The notes under the pieces are model-generated. The model had not been told where the DNA came from. It did not search any database and was given only the letters and a program-made list of their open reading frames with translations. From the NCBI GenBank assembly GCA_013152545.1, contig JAADGF010000051.1:1-64000 (forward strand): 64,000 bases of DNA. Direction: 5' to 3'. Shown piece after piece: positions 25,931 through 35,968 of the stretch. Every line of letters starts with the position of its first letter. Within the stretch, counting starts at the first letter, position 1. A program made the translations under genes and the position numbers. The DNA comes from Gammaproteobacteria bacterium. GTDB taxonomy: Bacteria; Pseudomonadota; Gammaproteobacteria; SZUA-152.

Positions 25931-26773
25931 GGGTACGACAGTTAGTGTGTTTCAATTGTGATGTTAACTTAATTTGTTGGCTAAACTGTAAACATACGCA
26001 ACAATTCTGGAACTTTTACCCAAGCTCAACAGAACTGTGCAACGCCGAAATTCCGATATAAAAGGTGTTTGTTTCATTTCACCTAGAAACCTCCGTTAGA
26101 CAAGGGGGAAAGTGTGCGCTTGCAAAGCTGTAGGAAAGGCGTAACAACACGAAAAGTTAAGCTATTCCAAGGCGTTACAGTTTCAACGCGATCCTGCACC
26201 ACCGCAAACGTACAATTCACCCCGTAGCGTGACTCACTCAACAAGTGAAGTAGTAAATCGACATAAATATATTTCATATCAATAGGTTATCGAGACAATA
26301 GAACACTCAACGGAAGATTCTATTTTAATCATAACTCTAAACCTAACACATCAATTGGATCGTGGCGAGGACGACCAAGGTCCAGAAGTTAAAGGACTTT
26401 AGCGCTGATACTCAAAGAGAGAAACGACAACAACACACCTTTTAGGCAACGATGCGAAATGCCACACAAAATCGTTTATTTTCAATACAATAGACATTAT
26501 CAGCAGGTTTAACTGATGTATTTATGCGTCACGATGACAAAATAACCTATTGCGTTGTGTTCGGTGTTTTGTCCGTGGAGATGTTATCTGATGAATTTTG
26601 GCATGATTGTTAACACCCCCTAGTGTTGAGAGAAAAAATGCGTACCTACACCAGCCAGGGAACTCAATTAATACAGCTGCATTGCCGTATTAATTGAGAA
26701 CACCACCTAGTAAACTGTATGTTTAATACGGTTATTTGCACACATCAACGGTAAGCTGAGCAGTTACGAAAAT
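25931..26773. other. Intergenic region with a family 1 palindromic element
   Basis: No gene is supported. A 64-residue reverse frame at 26083-26277 has no ribosome site or family. The stretch 26342-26521 is a diverged family 1 element. AATTAATACGG and its inverse near 26668-26700 (CTCAATTAATACAGCTG ... CCGTATTAATTGAG) form another inverted repeat just downstream of the desaturase gene. Confidence 0.45.
26342..26521. repeat. Dispersed palindromic element, family 1, copy c
   Basis: Starts CCTAACACATCAATTGGATC and ends GCAGGTTTAACTGATGTATT, matching the ends of copies b and d. The middle is diverged and the internal stem is not evident. Confidence 0.5.
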
Positions 26774-27949
26774 TTAAGTTGTCTGTAAAGAATACCCCCG
26801 AATCGATTTAGCAAAATCCTGTAGTACTTTAATCCCGGTTAACTCTGCCTGTCGACACCACTCCTGTAAAGCCATCACTCGTTTTTCCTGGTTTGAGTAA
26901 GTCCGCAACCAGAGTTCCTTCAGGGATTGTTTAAACCGGTACACGGTCTCCAATGCCTGACTCTGCTCCAACACCTGATTGATTATTTCTTTTGCGTCAA
27001 GATCGATTTTAATGTCTTCGCGTATCATAAGACGTTTCGCTCGCTGTAATATTTTTTTGAAACAAACATCAGCATGGCGCTTTTCCTGTCGAATAACAGG
27101 TTTAATAACATTTTTGCCGTACAACGTCATAATATGAAAGCGGTTACGCACAACAGCACTCACCGTATCAAAATCAACAATCGCTTTACTGGGTTGGAAT
27201 GTCGATTTCGGTGCGATTTTTTTAACCTTTGCCAAGCCTAAGCGCTGCAGACAACAGATGTAAAACCAACCAATATCAAACTCCCACCACTTATTTGACA
27301 ACCGCGCCGAAGATGCATAAGCGTGGTGATTGTTATGAAACTCTTCTCCACCAATCAAAATACCGACAGGCATAATGTTGCTGGATGCATCAGCCGTTTC
27401 AAAACTTCGATAGCCCCAAAAATGACCGAGACCATTGATGACGCCAGCAGCCCAAAATGGTATCCAAATCATTTGAATTGCAAATACAGTAATGCCAATA
27501 ATACCGAATAACAAACAATCTATTGCCAACATCAACACCAGCCCAAGCATTGGATAAGCAGCATAAAGATGCCGTTCCAACCAATCATCAGGAGTGCCCT
27601 GTCCATAATTTCGTATTGTTTCGCTGTTCAGCGTTTCCTCGCGGTACAATTCGACACCTTGCCATAATACCTTGCGTAATCCTTTCACCTGAGGGCTGTG
27701 TGGATCGTCTTTTGTTTCACACTTTGCATGGTGCTTACGATGCACTGCTACCCACTCCCGAGTCACCATACCGGTGGAAAGCCATAACCAGAACCGGAAA
27801 AAATGGCTCACCAAAGGGTGTAAATCAACAGAATGGTGCGCTTGATGGCGATGTAAAAAAATAGTCACAGCCGTAATGGTAATATGTGTCAGTAATAATA
27901 ATGCGATGACAACTTCAAAAAACGATAAATCCAAAAACCCATTCAACAT
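26774..27949 (-). CDS. Acyl-CoA/acyl-lipid delta-9-type fatty acid desaturase
   Basis: A 391-residue membrane di-iron desaturase. The three histidine boxes are HRHQAH (residues 33-38), HRKHH (about 69) and HNNHH (about 206), in the spacing of the stearoyl-CoA/DesC-type family. Hydrophobic helices lie before box 1 (VVIALLLLTHITITAVTIFL) and between boxes 2 and 3 (LGLVLMLAIDCLLFGIIGIT, then VFAIQMIWIPFWAAGVI). Such enzymes insert a cis double bond in saturated acyl chains, adjusting membrane fluidity. The C-terminal 150 residues after FDIGWFYICCLQRLG are soluble and charged. No redox partner gene is adjacent. Confidence 0.92.
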   Translation of the reverse strand: MLNGFLDLSFFEVVIALLLLTHITITAVTIFLHRHQAHHSVDLHPLVSHFFRFWLWLSTGMVTREWVAVHRKHHAKCETKDDPHSPQVKGLRKVLWQGVELYREETLNSETIRNYGQGTPDDWLERHLYAAYPMLGLVLMLAIDCLLFGIIGITVFAIQMIWIPFWAAGVINGLGHFWGYRSFETADASSNIMPVGILIGGEEFHNNHHAYASSARLSNKWWEFDIGWFYICCLQRLGLAKVKKIAPKSTFQPSKAIVDFDTVSAVVRNRFHIMTLYGKNVIKPVIRQEKRHADVCFKKILQRAKRLMIREDIKIDLDAKEIINQVLEQSQALETVYRFKQSLKELWLRTYSNQEKRVMALQEWCRQAELTGIKVLQDFAKSIRGYSLQTT

Positions 27950-28322
27950 TTAGTTTTCCCCTGTAATTTTTAAAATGCCTTGGCAATAATAATGTAGATC
28001 ATTAAACGAGATTATTATATTCTAAATAAGAAACAAGCAATATTCATGACACATTAACCCTCTGTAACCGAAGAGTATGGCGGCAAAGTAAAAACGCGTG
28101 TTAGCGTGACGGGAAGTTCATCTCGGTACTTGTTTTATTATTTACTTCGACAAGTTATTATGGTGTTAGTGTCGGCAACCGGCTGCACAAACCAACAAAA
28201 AACTGTAATAGCTTGTTTTTTATACCACTACCTCTATTTTCCCGCTGAATTGAGCAATATTTGTAAGGCAGTTCTATATATGGTTTATTTCCAACCGTCA
28301 GGAAAAACGTATAATAGCAAAT
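27950..28322. other. Intergenic region upstream of the desaturase
   Basis: About 370 bp between divergent genes, AT-rich. Nothing beyond likely promoter sequence (for example TTATTATATTCTAAAT near 28010) was recognised. Confidence 0.4.
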
Positions 28323-28970
28323 ATGATCATTACAATTATCAAAAACAACCCGTGTTTTGGCAACATTATGCGAACCATCCACCTGCTTTCGCGACGTTAC
28401 GGCGCTGGCCCCATTAAAGCGATCACAATACTCACCTTAATAACCGCTGTTGATAACATCGGTATAGCAGCGGAAGCAGAAAAAAATTATAAATTTGAAA
28501 ATAAACTCATCAAATTTGCTTTGTTTCCCCGAACCCCAGAGCAAATGGCCGCATTCTACGAAGGACGAGATTTTCCTAAAAAGGCTATTAACGTTATTAG
28601 AAATGCCTGTTTTATCACCGCTGGAATCCGTAATCTCGGCAATCAAAAAATATGGTTAAATTTAATACAGTGGCGCTTTTACTCCACCGAAGATGAAATC
28701 ACACGGATTAATCGCCAAAAATGGGTACAAGATTGGCAACGACTCGATATACCGCTGGCCAGTCAAGCCACGTTTGGCTGGACACTATTACCCGAAACTC
28801 GAGACTTACATCAACATGAACCGGTCGGCGGGAATATTACATTACTCCCCTCCGAACACCCATTTACCGTGGAAGCCATTTTCGAAACCGGCGAACAAAA
28901 GAACGGCAAGCCGTTAACTGTAAAAATCGAAAATGTGCGCTGTGCACAAAACAAGGAAAACACACCATGA
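28323..28970 (+). CDS. Exported protein of unknown function coupled to a TlpA-like thioredoxin
   Basis: A protein of up to 215 residues; the start may be ATG 28323 or, more compatibly with a signal peptide, ATG 28368 (MRTIHLLSRRYGAG, then IKAITILTLITAVDNIGIAA). The mature part has FALFPRTPEQMAAFYEGRDF, RNACFITAGIRNLG, LIQWRFYSTE, FGWTLLPETRDLHQHEPVGG and two cysteines. No named family comes to mind. Its TGA overlaps the ATG of the thioredoxin gene (ATGA), so the two are translationally coupled and probably work together in the periplasm. Confidence 0.7.
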   Translation: MIITIIKNNPCFGNIMRTIHLLSRRYGAGPIKAITILTLITAVDNIGIAAEAEKNYKFENKLIKFALFPRTPEQMAAFYEGRDFPKKAINVIRNACFITAGIRNLGNQKIWLNLIQWRFYSTEDEITRINRQKWVQDWQRLDIPLASQATFGWTLLPETRDLHQHEPVGGNITLLPSEHPFTVEAIFETGEQKNGKPLTVKIENVRCAQNKENTP

Positions 28971-29512
28971 AATCGCCCTTCGCAATATTATTATTTTTTG
29001 TGGTGATCACTCTATTATCAGCAGAAAGAGCCTTGACGAGCACCATAAAATTACCAAAAGGAATTATTACGCTTGACGGCGAACCTGCGCCAAAATTGAC
29101 ACTGAGCGACATGGATGGCAATCAATATCAACTCTCTCCTTCGCCTGGACGTTGGGTATTCGTGCATTTTTGGGCAAGCTGGTGCGGTCCCTGTCGACGC
29201 GAAATGCCCACCATTCAAACAATGTCGGAGCATCTTAATAATAGCGCATTTGATATTATACTTGTCAATACGGCAGAAACAGACGATGCTGTCTTTAATT
29301 TTTTAGGTATTGCAGCTCCAGCATTAACCACTCTCATGGATTATGACGGTCAAGTAACTGAACGCTGGCAACCGCGCGGATTGCCCGCCAGTTTTTTTGT
29401 CGACCCAACAGGAAAACTCAGATATATCGCCCTTGGCGGCCGGGACTGGGATAAGCCAGACTATTTAAACTTCATTAAGTCTTTACTTTCACATAAACAA
29501 AACAAACCGTAA
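28967..29512 (+). CDS. TlpA/ResA-like periplasmic thioredoxin
   Basis: A 181-residue exported thioredoxin-fold protein. An N-terminal signal segment (FAILLFFVVITLLSAERALT) is followed by FVHFWASWCGPCRREMPTIQ with the CGPC redox site and by the cis-proline region GLPASFFVDPTGKL. The family reduces or transfers disulfides in the periplasm, for example in cytochrome maturation or to a dedicated partner. The upstream overlapping gene encodes an exported two-cysteine protein, a plausible substrate. Confidence 0.88.
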   Translation: MKSPFAILLFFVVITLLSAERALTSTIKLPKGIITLDGEPAPKLTLSDMDGNQYQLSPSPGRWVFVHFWASWCGPCRREMPTIQTMSEHLNNSAFDIILVNTAETDDAVFNFLGIAAPALTTLMDYDGQVTERWQPRGLPASFFVDPTGKLRYIALGGRDWDKPDYLNFIKSLLSHKQNKP

Positions 29513-29513
29513 C

Positions 29514-29544
29514 GATACCCATAACGATTAAGATTTCGGGTATA
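29514..29544. repeat. Family 2 element end, solo copy
   Basis: GATACCCATAACGATTAAGA followed by TTTCGGGTATA matches the left end of the family 2 element at 57201. ATACCC and GGGTAT at its ends can pair. It sits between two convergent genes and may help terminate transcription. Confidence 0.45.
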
Positions 29545-29600
29545 GCTACAATAAACTTACCCACAGCTTATTAAAATAGTTTCTTCAATCAAATTTCAAA

Positions 29601-32267
29601 TCAGTCTAACAACCGCCCCATTTTTATTTGAAACCGCTTTTCTGACGTTATATCATCAGCGGTACTCAAAACGTTATCAAAACTGGTTTCGAAATTTATA
29701 TTCGATTTATCACCCGCACGTCCATCAACCTCAACGTTCAAAACATGCGTTGGCATAAGATAAGTGCCACAGGCCTCTGCCGCTTCACAAATAATACTGT
29801 CAGCATCAGAATCTGTTCCCGCAATAATCGTGTAACTACCAACAGGAACGTTATTAAATAAATAAGTATATTTCCCCTGACTAAGCTGTGCACGAACTTT
29901 ACGAAGCGTCTTAGAGCTGACACTATCCTGTAACTCAACATAATGTAAACCTGCATCGATAACAAAATCATTATTAACAATCTGCATAATAACCGGCACG
30001 TTAACAATATTTACTGATGTTTCCACGCGGATAATGGCTGTATACGTTTTCGACAATGAAGGTAATAAAGAGCGGTTAACACTTGCGGTATAACTTCCCA
30101 ATCCCTGACCATTAACTGAATCTTCTGTTACGGACAACCATCCGCTAGAGTTATTCGTAACGCTGACCACATTAAGCTGGCCGTCAGCAACATTGATAAT
30201 ATTAAAAGCAATCGATGTTGCAAAAGAACCAAAATTTAACGCCACAGGGGACACCTCTGCTACCGGACTACGAGGCTCTAATGGTTCATCAACTAATCCC
30301 TTAGCGGCATTAACGGCCTTATAGGCATCAACTAAACCATACCCGAACAAGTCATCTCGGCCACGCTGGCCAATATCCTTTGTTATTGCACCTGAGACTA
30401 ATAACTCGTCAAAATCTGCTGGCGACAATTGCGGGTTAATAGATTTCATCAATGCAGCAACGCCAGCAACATGAGGCGCAGCCATGGATGTCCCCTGGTA
30501 AAAGGCATAGCCAAATCGAATTACGCCTTCCGCATCACTGCCTGCTGTACTTAATACTCCATCAATAAAACCGTCACCGTTAAGATCGGTAAACTCACCG
30601 CCAGGTGAGGATATATCAATCGTTGCGCCAAAATTAGAGTACGATGCTAAGTTTTGGTTTATTCCCACAGCACTCACTGAAACAACACCATCAAGCGAGG
30701 CCGGGTAACTAACGCCGCTGCTCGCGTTATTTCCGGCGGCCGCAATAATAATCACTCCTGCTGCTCTCGCCTGACGGAAAGCCGTCGGTGCAATCGTGCT
30801 ATTGGTGGGGCCACCTAAGCTTAGATTGATCACATCAGCTTTTTGGGGTGGTATTGTATTAGAGTCATTAGGGAGCTGAGCGGCATATCGTACTGCCTGC
30901 TCAATATCGTAATCTGTACCACCAAAACGGCCAAGTGCCCGCAACGGCATAATTTTTGATCCCCATGCAATCCCGGCGACGCCAACACCGTTATTGGCCG
31001 CTGCCGCTATGGTGCCACTAACATGGGTACCATGAAAACTACTGTTACCATTCGCATCATCACCAACGTCATCGGGATTATTGTCGATACCATCACCATC
31101 AGCTGCACTAGCGGCATTTCTAATAAAATCATAGCCCGCCACTAATTGCCCTTGGAGATCCGGATGATCCAATAAAACACCCGTGTCAATCACAGCCACC
31201 ACAACATCCCCACGGCCCGTTTCAACATCCCAGGCTTGCGGAAGGTTTATTTGCGGATAATGCCACTGAAAAGTATAAAATTCGTCATTGGGCTCTAACA
31301 ATGCTCGACGAATGTAATTAGGTCGTGCTGATTTAATATCATCGCGCTTTCGGAGCACCTTGATTATTTCAAGCGTTTCCATCTTACGCTGTAATATTTC
31401 ATTATTGCCTTGCGGTGTAACCTGAACACCTAAAGCAGACAATGCGTTTTGCCGATTTAACCCACTGCCTACTGACATTAATATACTACGCCCTGGCGCA
31501 CCCGCTTTGGCTTGTAAACCTATTGCACTTGCCGATGACTCGATGGTGACAGCTTGGCTGGAAATTTGTGATTGAGCACCGAGTTCCACGATCACCTCAC
31601 CAGGAACAAAATCGGTATTGATGTTTAAATCTTCGTTTCCTTGATCATTGCTTCCCTGTTCCTGTTGATTTGACAACCCTACATTCAACATATAATTGGA
31701 TGCACCAGCCACTGCATGCACTTTAATATAATAAATCCCATCACTATTGATAGTAATGGTTTCTGTTGATCCATTACCTGTGGTGAGCCCTATCACATCA
31801 CCATTTTCATTCAATAATTGTAATACGATGACATTGCCACCTGCTGGCGGTTTGTCATAATCTGAAACACTTATAGTAACAGTCTGTCTGGCAAACAATT
31901 GAGCCACGTAATAATCGTCAACATCACCTTGTCGATATGAACGACCGACCGATCCGGCATCAGGTACATTCACATAACCGCCCAAGGTCACAGGGTTCGA
32001 AATGGATTGCGCTTGGGCAATAGAGTCATTAGCAATATAGCTGGCATTAACGTCATTAACATCAGAATCGATCATAGACCCTGGAGCAATAAAAATAGTA
32101 CCGCTGATACTAACAGCGCCCGAATTTCCATCACGCTGAACCTTATTTTTATTCTCCACGGGTTCACAAGCAAGTAATAATAGCCCTAAGAACCCCAGCT
32201 GAATAACCAGAATCAACGCCTTGCATTGCGCCCTGTATTTTGATTTTCGAATACGACTCCATTTCAT
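29601..32267 (-). CDS. Lipoprotein subtilisin-like serine protease (S8) with PPC domain
   Basis: About 888 residues from ATG 32267, which is preceded by GGAAGAAG; an in-frame start at 32309 adds 14 residues. The signal peptide ends in a lipobox (FLGLLLLAC), so the protease should be lipid-anchored. A prepeptidase C-terminal-type beta domain (RSYRQGDVDDYYVAQLFARQ ... YYIKVHAVAGASNYMLNVG) sits unusually near the N-terminus, followed by an inhibitor-like propeptide region. The S8 catalytic triad is intact: Asp in VVVAVIDTGV (about residue 360), His in FHGTHVSGTI (about 413) and Ser in GTSMAAPHVAGVAALM (about 591). The last 200 residues are beta-rich adhesive-type domains. It probably digests protein at the cell surface. 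Confidence 0.92.
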   Translation of the reverse strand: MKWSRIRKSKYRAQCKALILVIQLGFLGLLLLACEPVENKNKVQRDGNSGAVSISGTIFIAPGSMIDSDVNDVNASYIANDSIAQAQSISNPVTLGGYVNVPDAGSVGRSYRQGDVDDYYVAQLFARQTVTISVSDYDKPPAGGNVIVLQLLNENGDVIGLTTGNGSTETITINSDGIYYIKVHAVAGASNYMLNVGLSNQQEQGSNDQGNEDLNINTDFVPGEVIVELGAQSQISSQAVTIESSASAIGLQAKAGAPGRSILMSVGSGLNRQNALSALGVQVTPQGNNEILQRKMETLEIIKVLRKRDDIKSARPNYIRRALLEPNDEFYTFQWHYPQINLPQAWDVETGRGDVVVAVIDTGVLLDHPDLQGQLVAGYDFIRNAASAADGDGIDNNPDDVGDDANGNSSFHGTHVSGTIAAAANNGVGVAGIAWGSKIMPLRALGRFGGTDYDIEQAVRYAAQLPNDSNTIPPQKADVINLSLGGPTNSTIAPTAFRQARAAGVIIIAAAGNNASSGVSYPASLDGVVSVSAVGINQNLASYSNFGATIDISSPGGEFTDLNGDGFIDGVLSTAGSDAEGVIRFGYAFYQGTSMAAPHVAGVAALMKSINPQLSPADFDELLVSGAITKDIGQRGRDDLFGYGLVDAYKAVNAAKGLVDEPLEPRSPVAEVSPVALNFGSFATSIAFNIINVADGQLNVVSVTNNSSGWLSVTEDSVNGQGLGSYTASVNRSLLPSLSKTYTAIIRVETSVNIVNVPVIMQIVNNDFVIDAGLHYVELQDSVSSKTLRKVRAQLSQGKYTYLFNNVPVGSYTIIAGTDSDADSIICEAAEACGTYLMPTHVLNVEVDGRAGDKSNINFETSFDNVLSTADDITSEKRFQIKMGRLLD

Positions 32268-34138
32268 CTTCTTCCGCCCTAAAAAATGGTTAACGACCGT
32301 TGCAGTCAACTGACCTGTTACCTCGCAGGAATTAAAAATTTCTTATTAACGATTTCTCAAATCATAAAATTTCCCAGATATGATTCCAGCAATCATGTGA
32401 CTCATAATGGCTAGAGCAACAATCACTTATTAAGGAAGTAACTCGACAGTAATCCGTGAAACTTAAATACTAATTGGAAACGCTCCCGCACTTACGAAAC
32501 ACTAGCTACTGTTAGATGTATGCAAACTACAATGTAAAAAAAAGAGCTACATTCAATTGATGTGCCCTCTCTTCTTATTGATAATACCCCTTGCTGTACA
32601 AATCTTTCATGGTAACGTTGTTATGCCAATCATTATGATTTGAAGAATGGACGATAAGGACGGCATAGCCATATTTATCCTGGTTGTGGCAAAAAACTTG
32701 TTGGCAACATTGCGAATTATCGTTATTCAATGACAAATTATCCATTATCATCCGCCCCCTCCTTGTTTTACTGCGATAAAAAGCTGCGATAAAAAAACTA
32801 CGATGCAAACAGCTATAAAACAGATTCTTTTCGTTAAAAAAACACAGTTCAACACTGCTTGCATCTCTAAACTATTAAGCCCTGAAATTAACCCCCGAAA
32901 CCCATATCAAAACGTCAGGCCAGCCCATCGACGAACCGTCACTTAATATTAACGTTAATAAAAATGCAATGTTAGAAATTTTATACAAATCATTTTATAT
33001 AAATAATATTGTCGACAAATTCCAATTTCATGAAGCGCTGAGATGCCATCAAAACTATAACATTAGTTCATACGCGTGACCAGCTTTTAGCATATGCATA
33101 GCGAATATTCAATGCGCTAAAACAACACATCAAAACCTGATTGCTCATTGTTTTAAAAAATATTTTATCGTTATAAATAATCTTATGTAACACCAAATGC
33201 GATCCACACCAACCAATATCACATTACACTATATTGATCAGAATAAACCTTGAATATACCGCTGTGTTAACACTTTCAAAATATATCAACTAAGAGGTTA
33301 ACATTACTATTAAAACAGTAATGAATATATGTCTTTTTTTATCTATAAACCCCCTATATCAATACAGAAAGAACAACCGTTTTAATATCCTTATAACGAA
33401 TAGGCTTGCTCATGCCTGCATGTGCCACAGATTTACTTTAGTGCGAAACAAAATGACGCATAATCGTCATTTTGTAATTTAATAATCCGAATATCGACCA
33501 ATCACCACGAAGGCAATAGGCGTGTAATAACGTCCTGCTTGGTACTCAAGTTTCGTTTTCTGAGCGCTCCCTGTAGTACAACAACCTAGCGGCAACTAAG
33601 GTGCACCCCCATTTTAAAGGCATCCGTTGAACAATATGTATGTCGGGTGCATTTTTTGAAATAATGCGCAACAATGCCAAACACGCCATAGGTGGTCGCG
33701 TATTCATACTTTGGGTGATAAACATAATATTTATAGGGGTATGGTATGATGCCACTTCGATGCGGGCAACTGAGGTGCTATTTAGGATTATTAACCGCCA
33801 GAGCAATCTCGCTTTATTCTCGACAACAAATATAAAAACTGACAAGTAGCGAAAAAAATACCTGCAACCGATAGGCGAAACCCAAACTATAACCTTTTTA
33901 AAATTAAGTGAATATGTTTATTTGCGTTCAACTTTGGGCTTGCGGAACATTGATCTTGCTAGGCCAAAACACAGACACGGGTTAGTACGGCTGTCATCAG
34001 TGAGCTCCCAAGAACATTCAAGCCAGTTGAGTCGATACCAAATCGACTCAGACCATCTGCCTCAACTGAGTTAAGTCGTTTAATTCGATAATCCACTTAA
34101 CGATTTGATCAACTGTATTTAATGAAAACAACCTTTAG
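32268..34138. other. AT-rich 1.9-kb region without clear genes
   Basis: Short frames at 32575-32808 (reverse) and 33546-33849 (both strands) lack ribosome sites and family features. Three hairpins stand out: ACAAAATGACG/CGTCATTTTGT (33448-33475), TGCACCC (33602) pairing with GGGTGCA followed by a T run (33645-33657), and TGAGTCGAT/ATCGACTCA (34028-34050). GCGGCAACTAAGGTGC near 33590 recurs as GCGGGCAACTGAGGTGC near 33763. Function unknown; a small RNA gene is possible. Confidence 0.4.
33448..33475. terminator. Perfect 11-bp stem-loop
   Basis: ACAAAATGACG and CGTCATTTTGT flank a 6-nt CATAAT loop. It is terminator-like in shape but has only a short T run within the arm and no gene directly upstream. 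Confidence 0.35.
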
Positions 34139-34152
34139 TTGATTCACATCAA
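34139..34152. promoter_or_regulatory. FNR/Anr-type binding site upstream of the truncated haemoglobin operon
   Basis: TTGATTCACATCAA matches the FNR/Anr consensus TTGAT-N4-ATCAA exactly. It lies 179 bp before the haemoglobin ATG. A weak -10-like TAGCCT (34174-34179) is placed about as expected for a class II activated promoter centred at -41.5. The operon is therefore likely induced under oxygen limitation, or by an NO-sensing relative such as Dnr. Confidence 0.65.
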
Positions 34153-34330
34153 CTACATTTTTCTGTTAATTGCTAGCCTCATGAATACAGGATAGGATTA
34201 AGGACTATCTAATCAGGTAAAGGAATACGTAAATAAGGGAAAATAAACTGCATCAGTGTGAGTTTCCGGCCGATACTTATGGTGACCACGCTAGCTGTTT
34301 GGTAATTAATTAACAATTAGAGTAAAAAAA

Positions 34331-34699
34331 ATGAGCGATAACTTGTATGAGCAAATAGGCGGTGAGACAGCCGTAAACGCAGCTGTTGATATATTTTACC
34401 GTAAGGTATTGGCTGATGACCGTATTAATCAATTTTTTGATGGTGTTGACATGGAGCAGCAAGCGGCAAAACAAAAAGGCTTTCTTACCTTTGCGTTTGG
34501 TGGTCCCAATAACTACACTGGCAAAGATATGAGGGATGGGCACGCGCACCTCGTTGCTCGCGGCCTAAACGACAGTCATTTTGACGCTGTCATGGAGAAT
34601 CTTGGCAACACCTTAAAAGAACTCAATGTGCCCGATGAATTAATCGGTCGAGCAGCTGCTATTGCAGAAAGTGTCCGAGATGATGTTTTGGGACGTTAA
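34331..34699 (+). CDS. Group 1 truncated haemoglobin
   Basis: A 122-residue truncated (2-on-2) globin: SDNLYEQIGGETAVNAAVDI at the start, FYRKVLADDRINQFFDGVD with the B10 tyrosine region, then FAFGGPNNYTGKDMRDGHAH and RGLNDSHFDAVMENLGNTL, which carries the haem-contact histidines. Group 1 globins commonly scavenge nitric oxide or bind oxygen. The gene directly downstream encodes a reductase of the right type, and an FNR-type box sits upstream, so a role in NO dioxygenation or respiratory protection at low oxygen is likely. Confidence 0.92.
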   Translation: MSDNLYEQIGGETAVNAAVDIFYRKVLADDRINQFFDGVDMEQQAAKQKGFLTFAFGGPNNYTGKDMRDGHAHLVARGLNDSHFDAVMENLGNTLKELNVPDELIGRAAAIAESVRDDVLGR

Positions 34700-34756
34700 A
34701 AAAACCTTTAACAAAAAAGATAGGCGCGTTGGCATTAATAGTCGATAATTGTTGCA

Positions 34757-35719
34757 GTGATTAAGTACGAAGGTAGAAATTACAGCCTGGATCAAAATGA
34801 AACGGTGCTCGACTGTTTGCTGAGGCATGGCATAGCCCCTCCTTACTCCTGTAAAAGCGGGCTATGCCATACTTGTCTGATGCGCGCCACGCAAGGCACC
34901 CCCACGTCAGATTCACAAAAAGGATTAAAGCAATCACAAATCTCTCAGAATTATTTCCTGGGATGTGCTTGCGTCCCCAATGAATTCATGGACATTACCT
35001 TACCGAATAGTGAAGCCTTCCGCAGCATCACAACAGTATTGAATATTGCGCAGTTAAATGATTCAGTATTACGACTCCGATTAAAAAAACCTGATAATTT
35101 TAATTATTTTGCGGGTCAGTATGTCACGATTTACAACAATAACGGCATTGGCAGAAGTTATTCTTTAGCGAGTGTACCGGGCACTGATGATTTTCTTGAA
35201 TTTCATATCCAGGTTATTCCTAATGGCACCGTAAGCAACTGGATAAAGCAAGCGGTATCTGTAGACGACAGTATCACCATCGGTGAAGCGATAGGCAGCG
35301 GTATCTATACCAACGACAACCTCAAGCAATCGATCGCACTCATCGGAACTGGAACCGGGCTGGCACCGTTGTACGGTATCCTTCGTACAGCATTATTGAA
35401 ACAACATAAAGGAGATATCAGGCTATATCATGGCTCACGCTCCTCAGCGAATTTGTATCTGCAAGATGCATTACAGCAACTCGCAAATGAACACTCTGCA
35501 TTCACTTATATTCCCTGTATCTCCGGGGCGGAGCCCCTACCTGAAGCACTCACCGCTGGCCGCGCGAACGATGTTGCATTAAAAGATATTGTAAACTTTA
35601 AGAAATGGCGAGTTTATCTATGTGGTAATGCTGATATGGTTAAAGCTAGCAAACGGTCAATTTTTCTGGCAGGAGCATCCATGCAAGACATTAGCGCCGA
35701 CCCTTTTGCCCATGCTTAA
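34757..35719 (+). CDS. 2Fe-2S ferredoxin/FAD/NAD(P)H oxidoreductase
   Basis: A 320-residue fusion starting at GTG 34757. The N-terminal plant-type 2Fe-2S domain has CKSGLCHTC (Cys32, 37, 40) and the fourth cysteine in FLGCACVPN (Cys70 or 72). The FAD domain has GRSYSLASVPG (RxYS), and the NAD-binding domain IGTGTGLAPLYGIL and VYLCGNADMV. The layout is that of phenol hydroxylase/benzoate dioxygenase-type and CDP-deoxyglucoseen-type reductases. It is 57 bp downstream of the truncated haemoglobin, so it probably reduces the globin haem, making a two-protein equivalent of flavohaemoglobin. Confidence 0.88.
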   Translation: MIKYEGRNYSLDQNETVLDCLLRHGIAPPYSCKSGLCHTCLMRATQGTPTSDSQKGLKQSQISQNYFLGCACVPNEFMDITLPNSEAFRSITTVLNIAQLNDSVLRLRLKKPDNFNYFAGQYVTIYNNNGIGRSYSLASVPGTDDFLEFHIQVIPNGTVSNWIKQAVSVDDSITIGEAIGSGIYTNDNLKQSIALIGTGTGLAPLYGILRTALLKQHKGDIRLYHGSRSSANLYLQDALQQLANEHSAFTYIPCISGAEPLPEALTAGRANDVALKDIVNFKKWRVYLCGNADMVKASKRSIFLAGASMQDISADPFAHA

Positions 35720-35968
35720 ACCCCAGATAACGCCAAAAAACACACTTTAATCGATTTATCGCATATCGAATGCGGCCTTACTGCCAAGTGCAAACAAACA
35801 ACCGTAAATACCGATACCCACGCCTAAAACAATAAAACACACCGATACACAGGCACTTAATGTCAGGAACACAATAAACGATTTCCTCATCACTAATAAT
35901 GCATTGACGCATGGAACAATATCGTTAAAACTGGCCCTCTGTTAAATAGTTGATAGGAGACCAGAATA

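Noticed and set aside
26083-26277. 64-residue reverse frame in the intergenic region
   Set aside because: No ribosome site, no homology recognised and intergenic repeat-like composition.
33546-33849. Overlapping 99- and 69-residue frames on opposite strands
   Set aside because: Neither has a ribosome site or protein-like pattern. The sequence holds hairpins and a short repeat, so an RNA or non-coding role is more likely.
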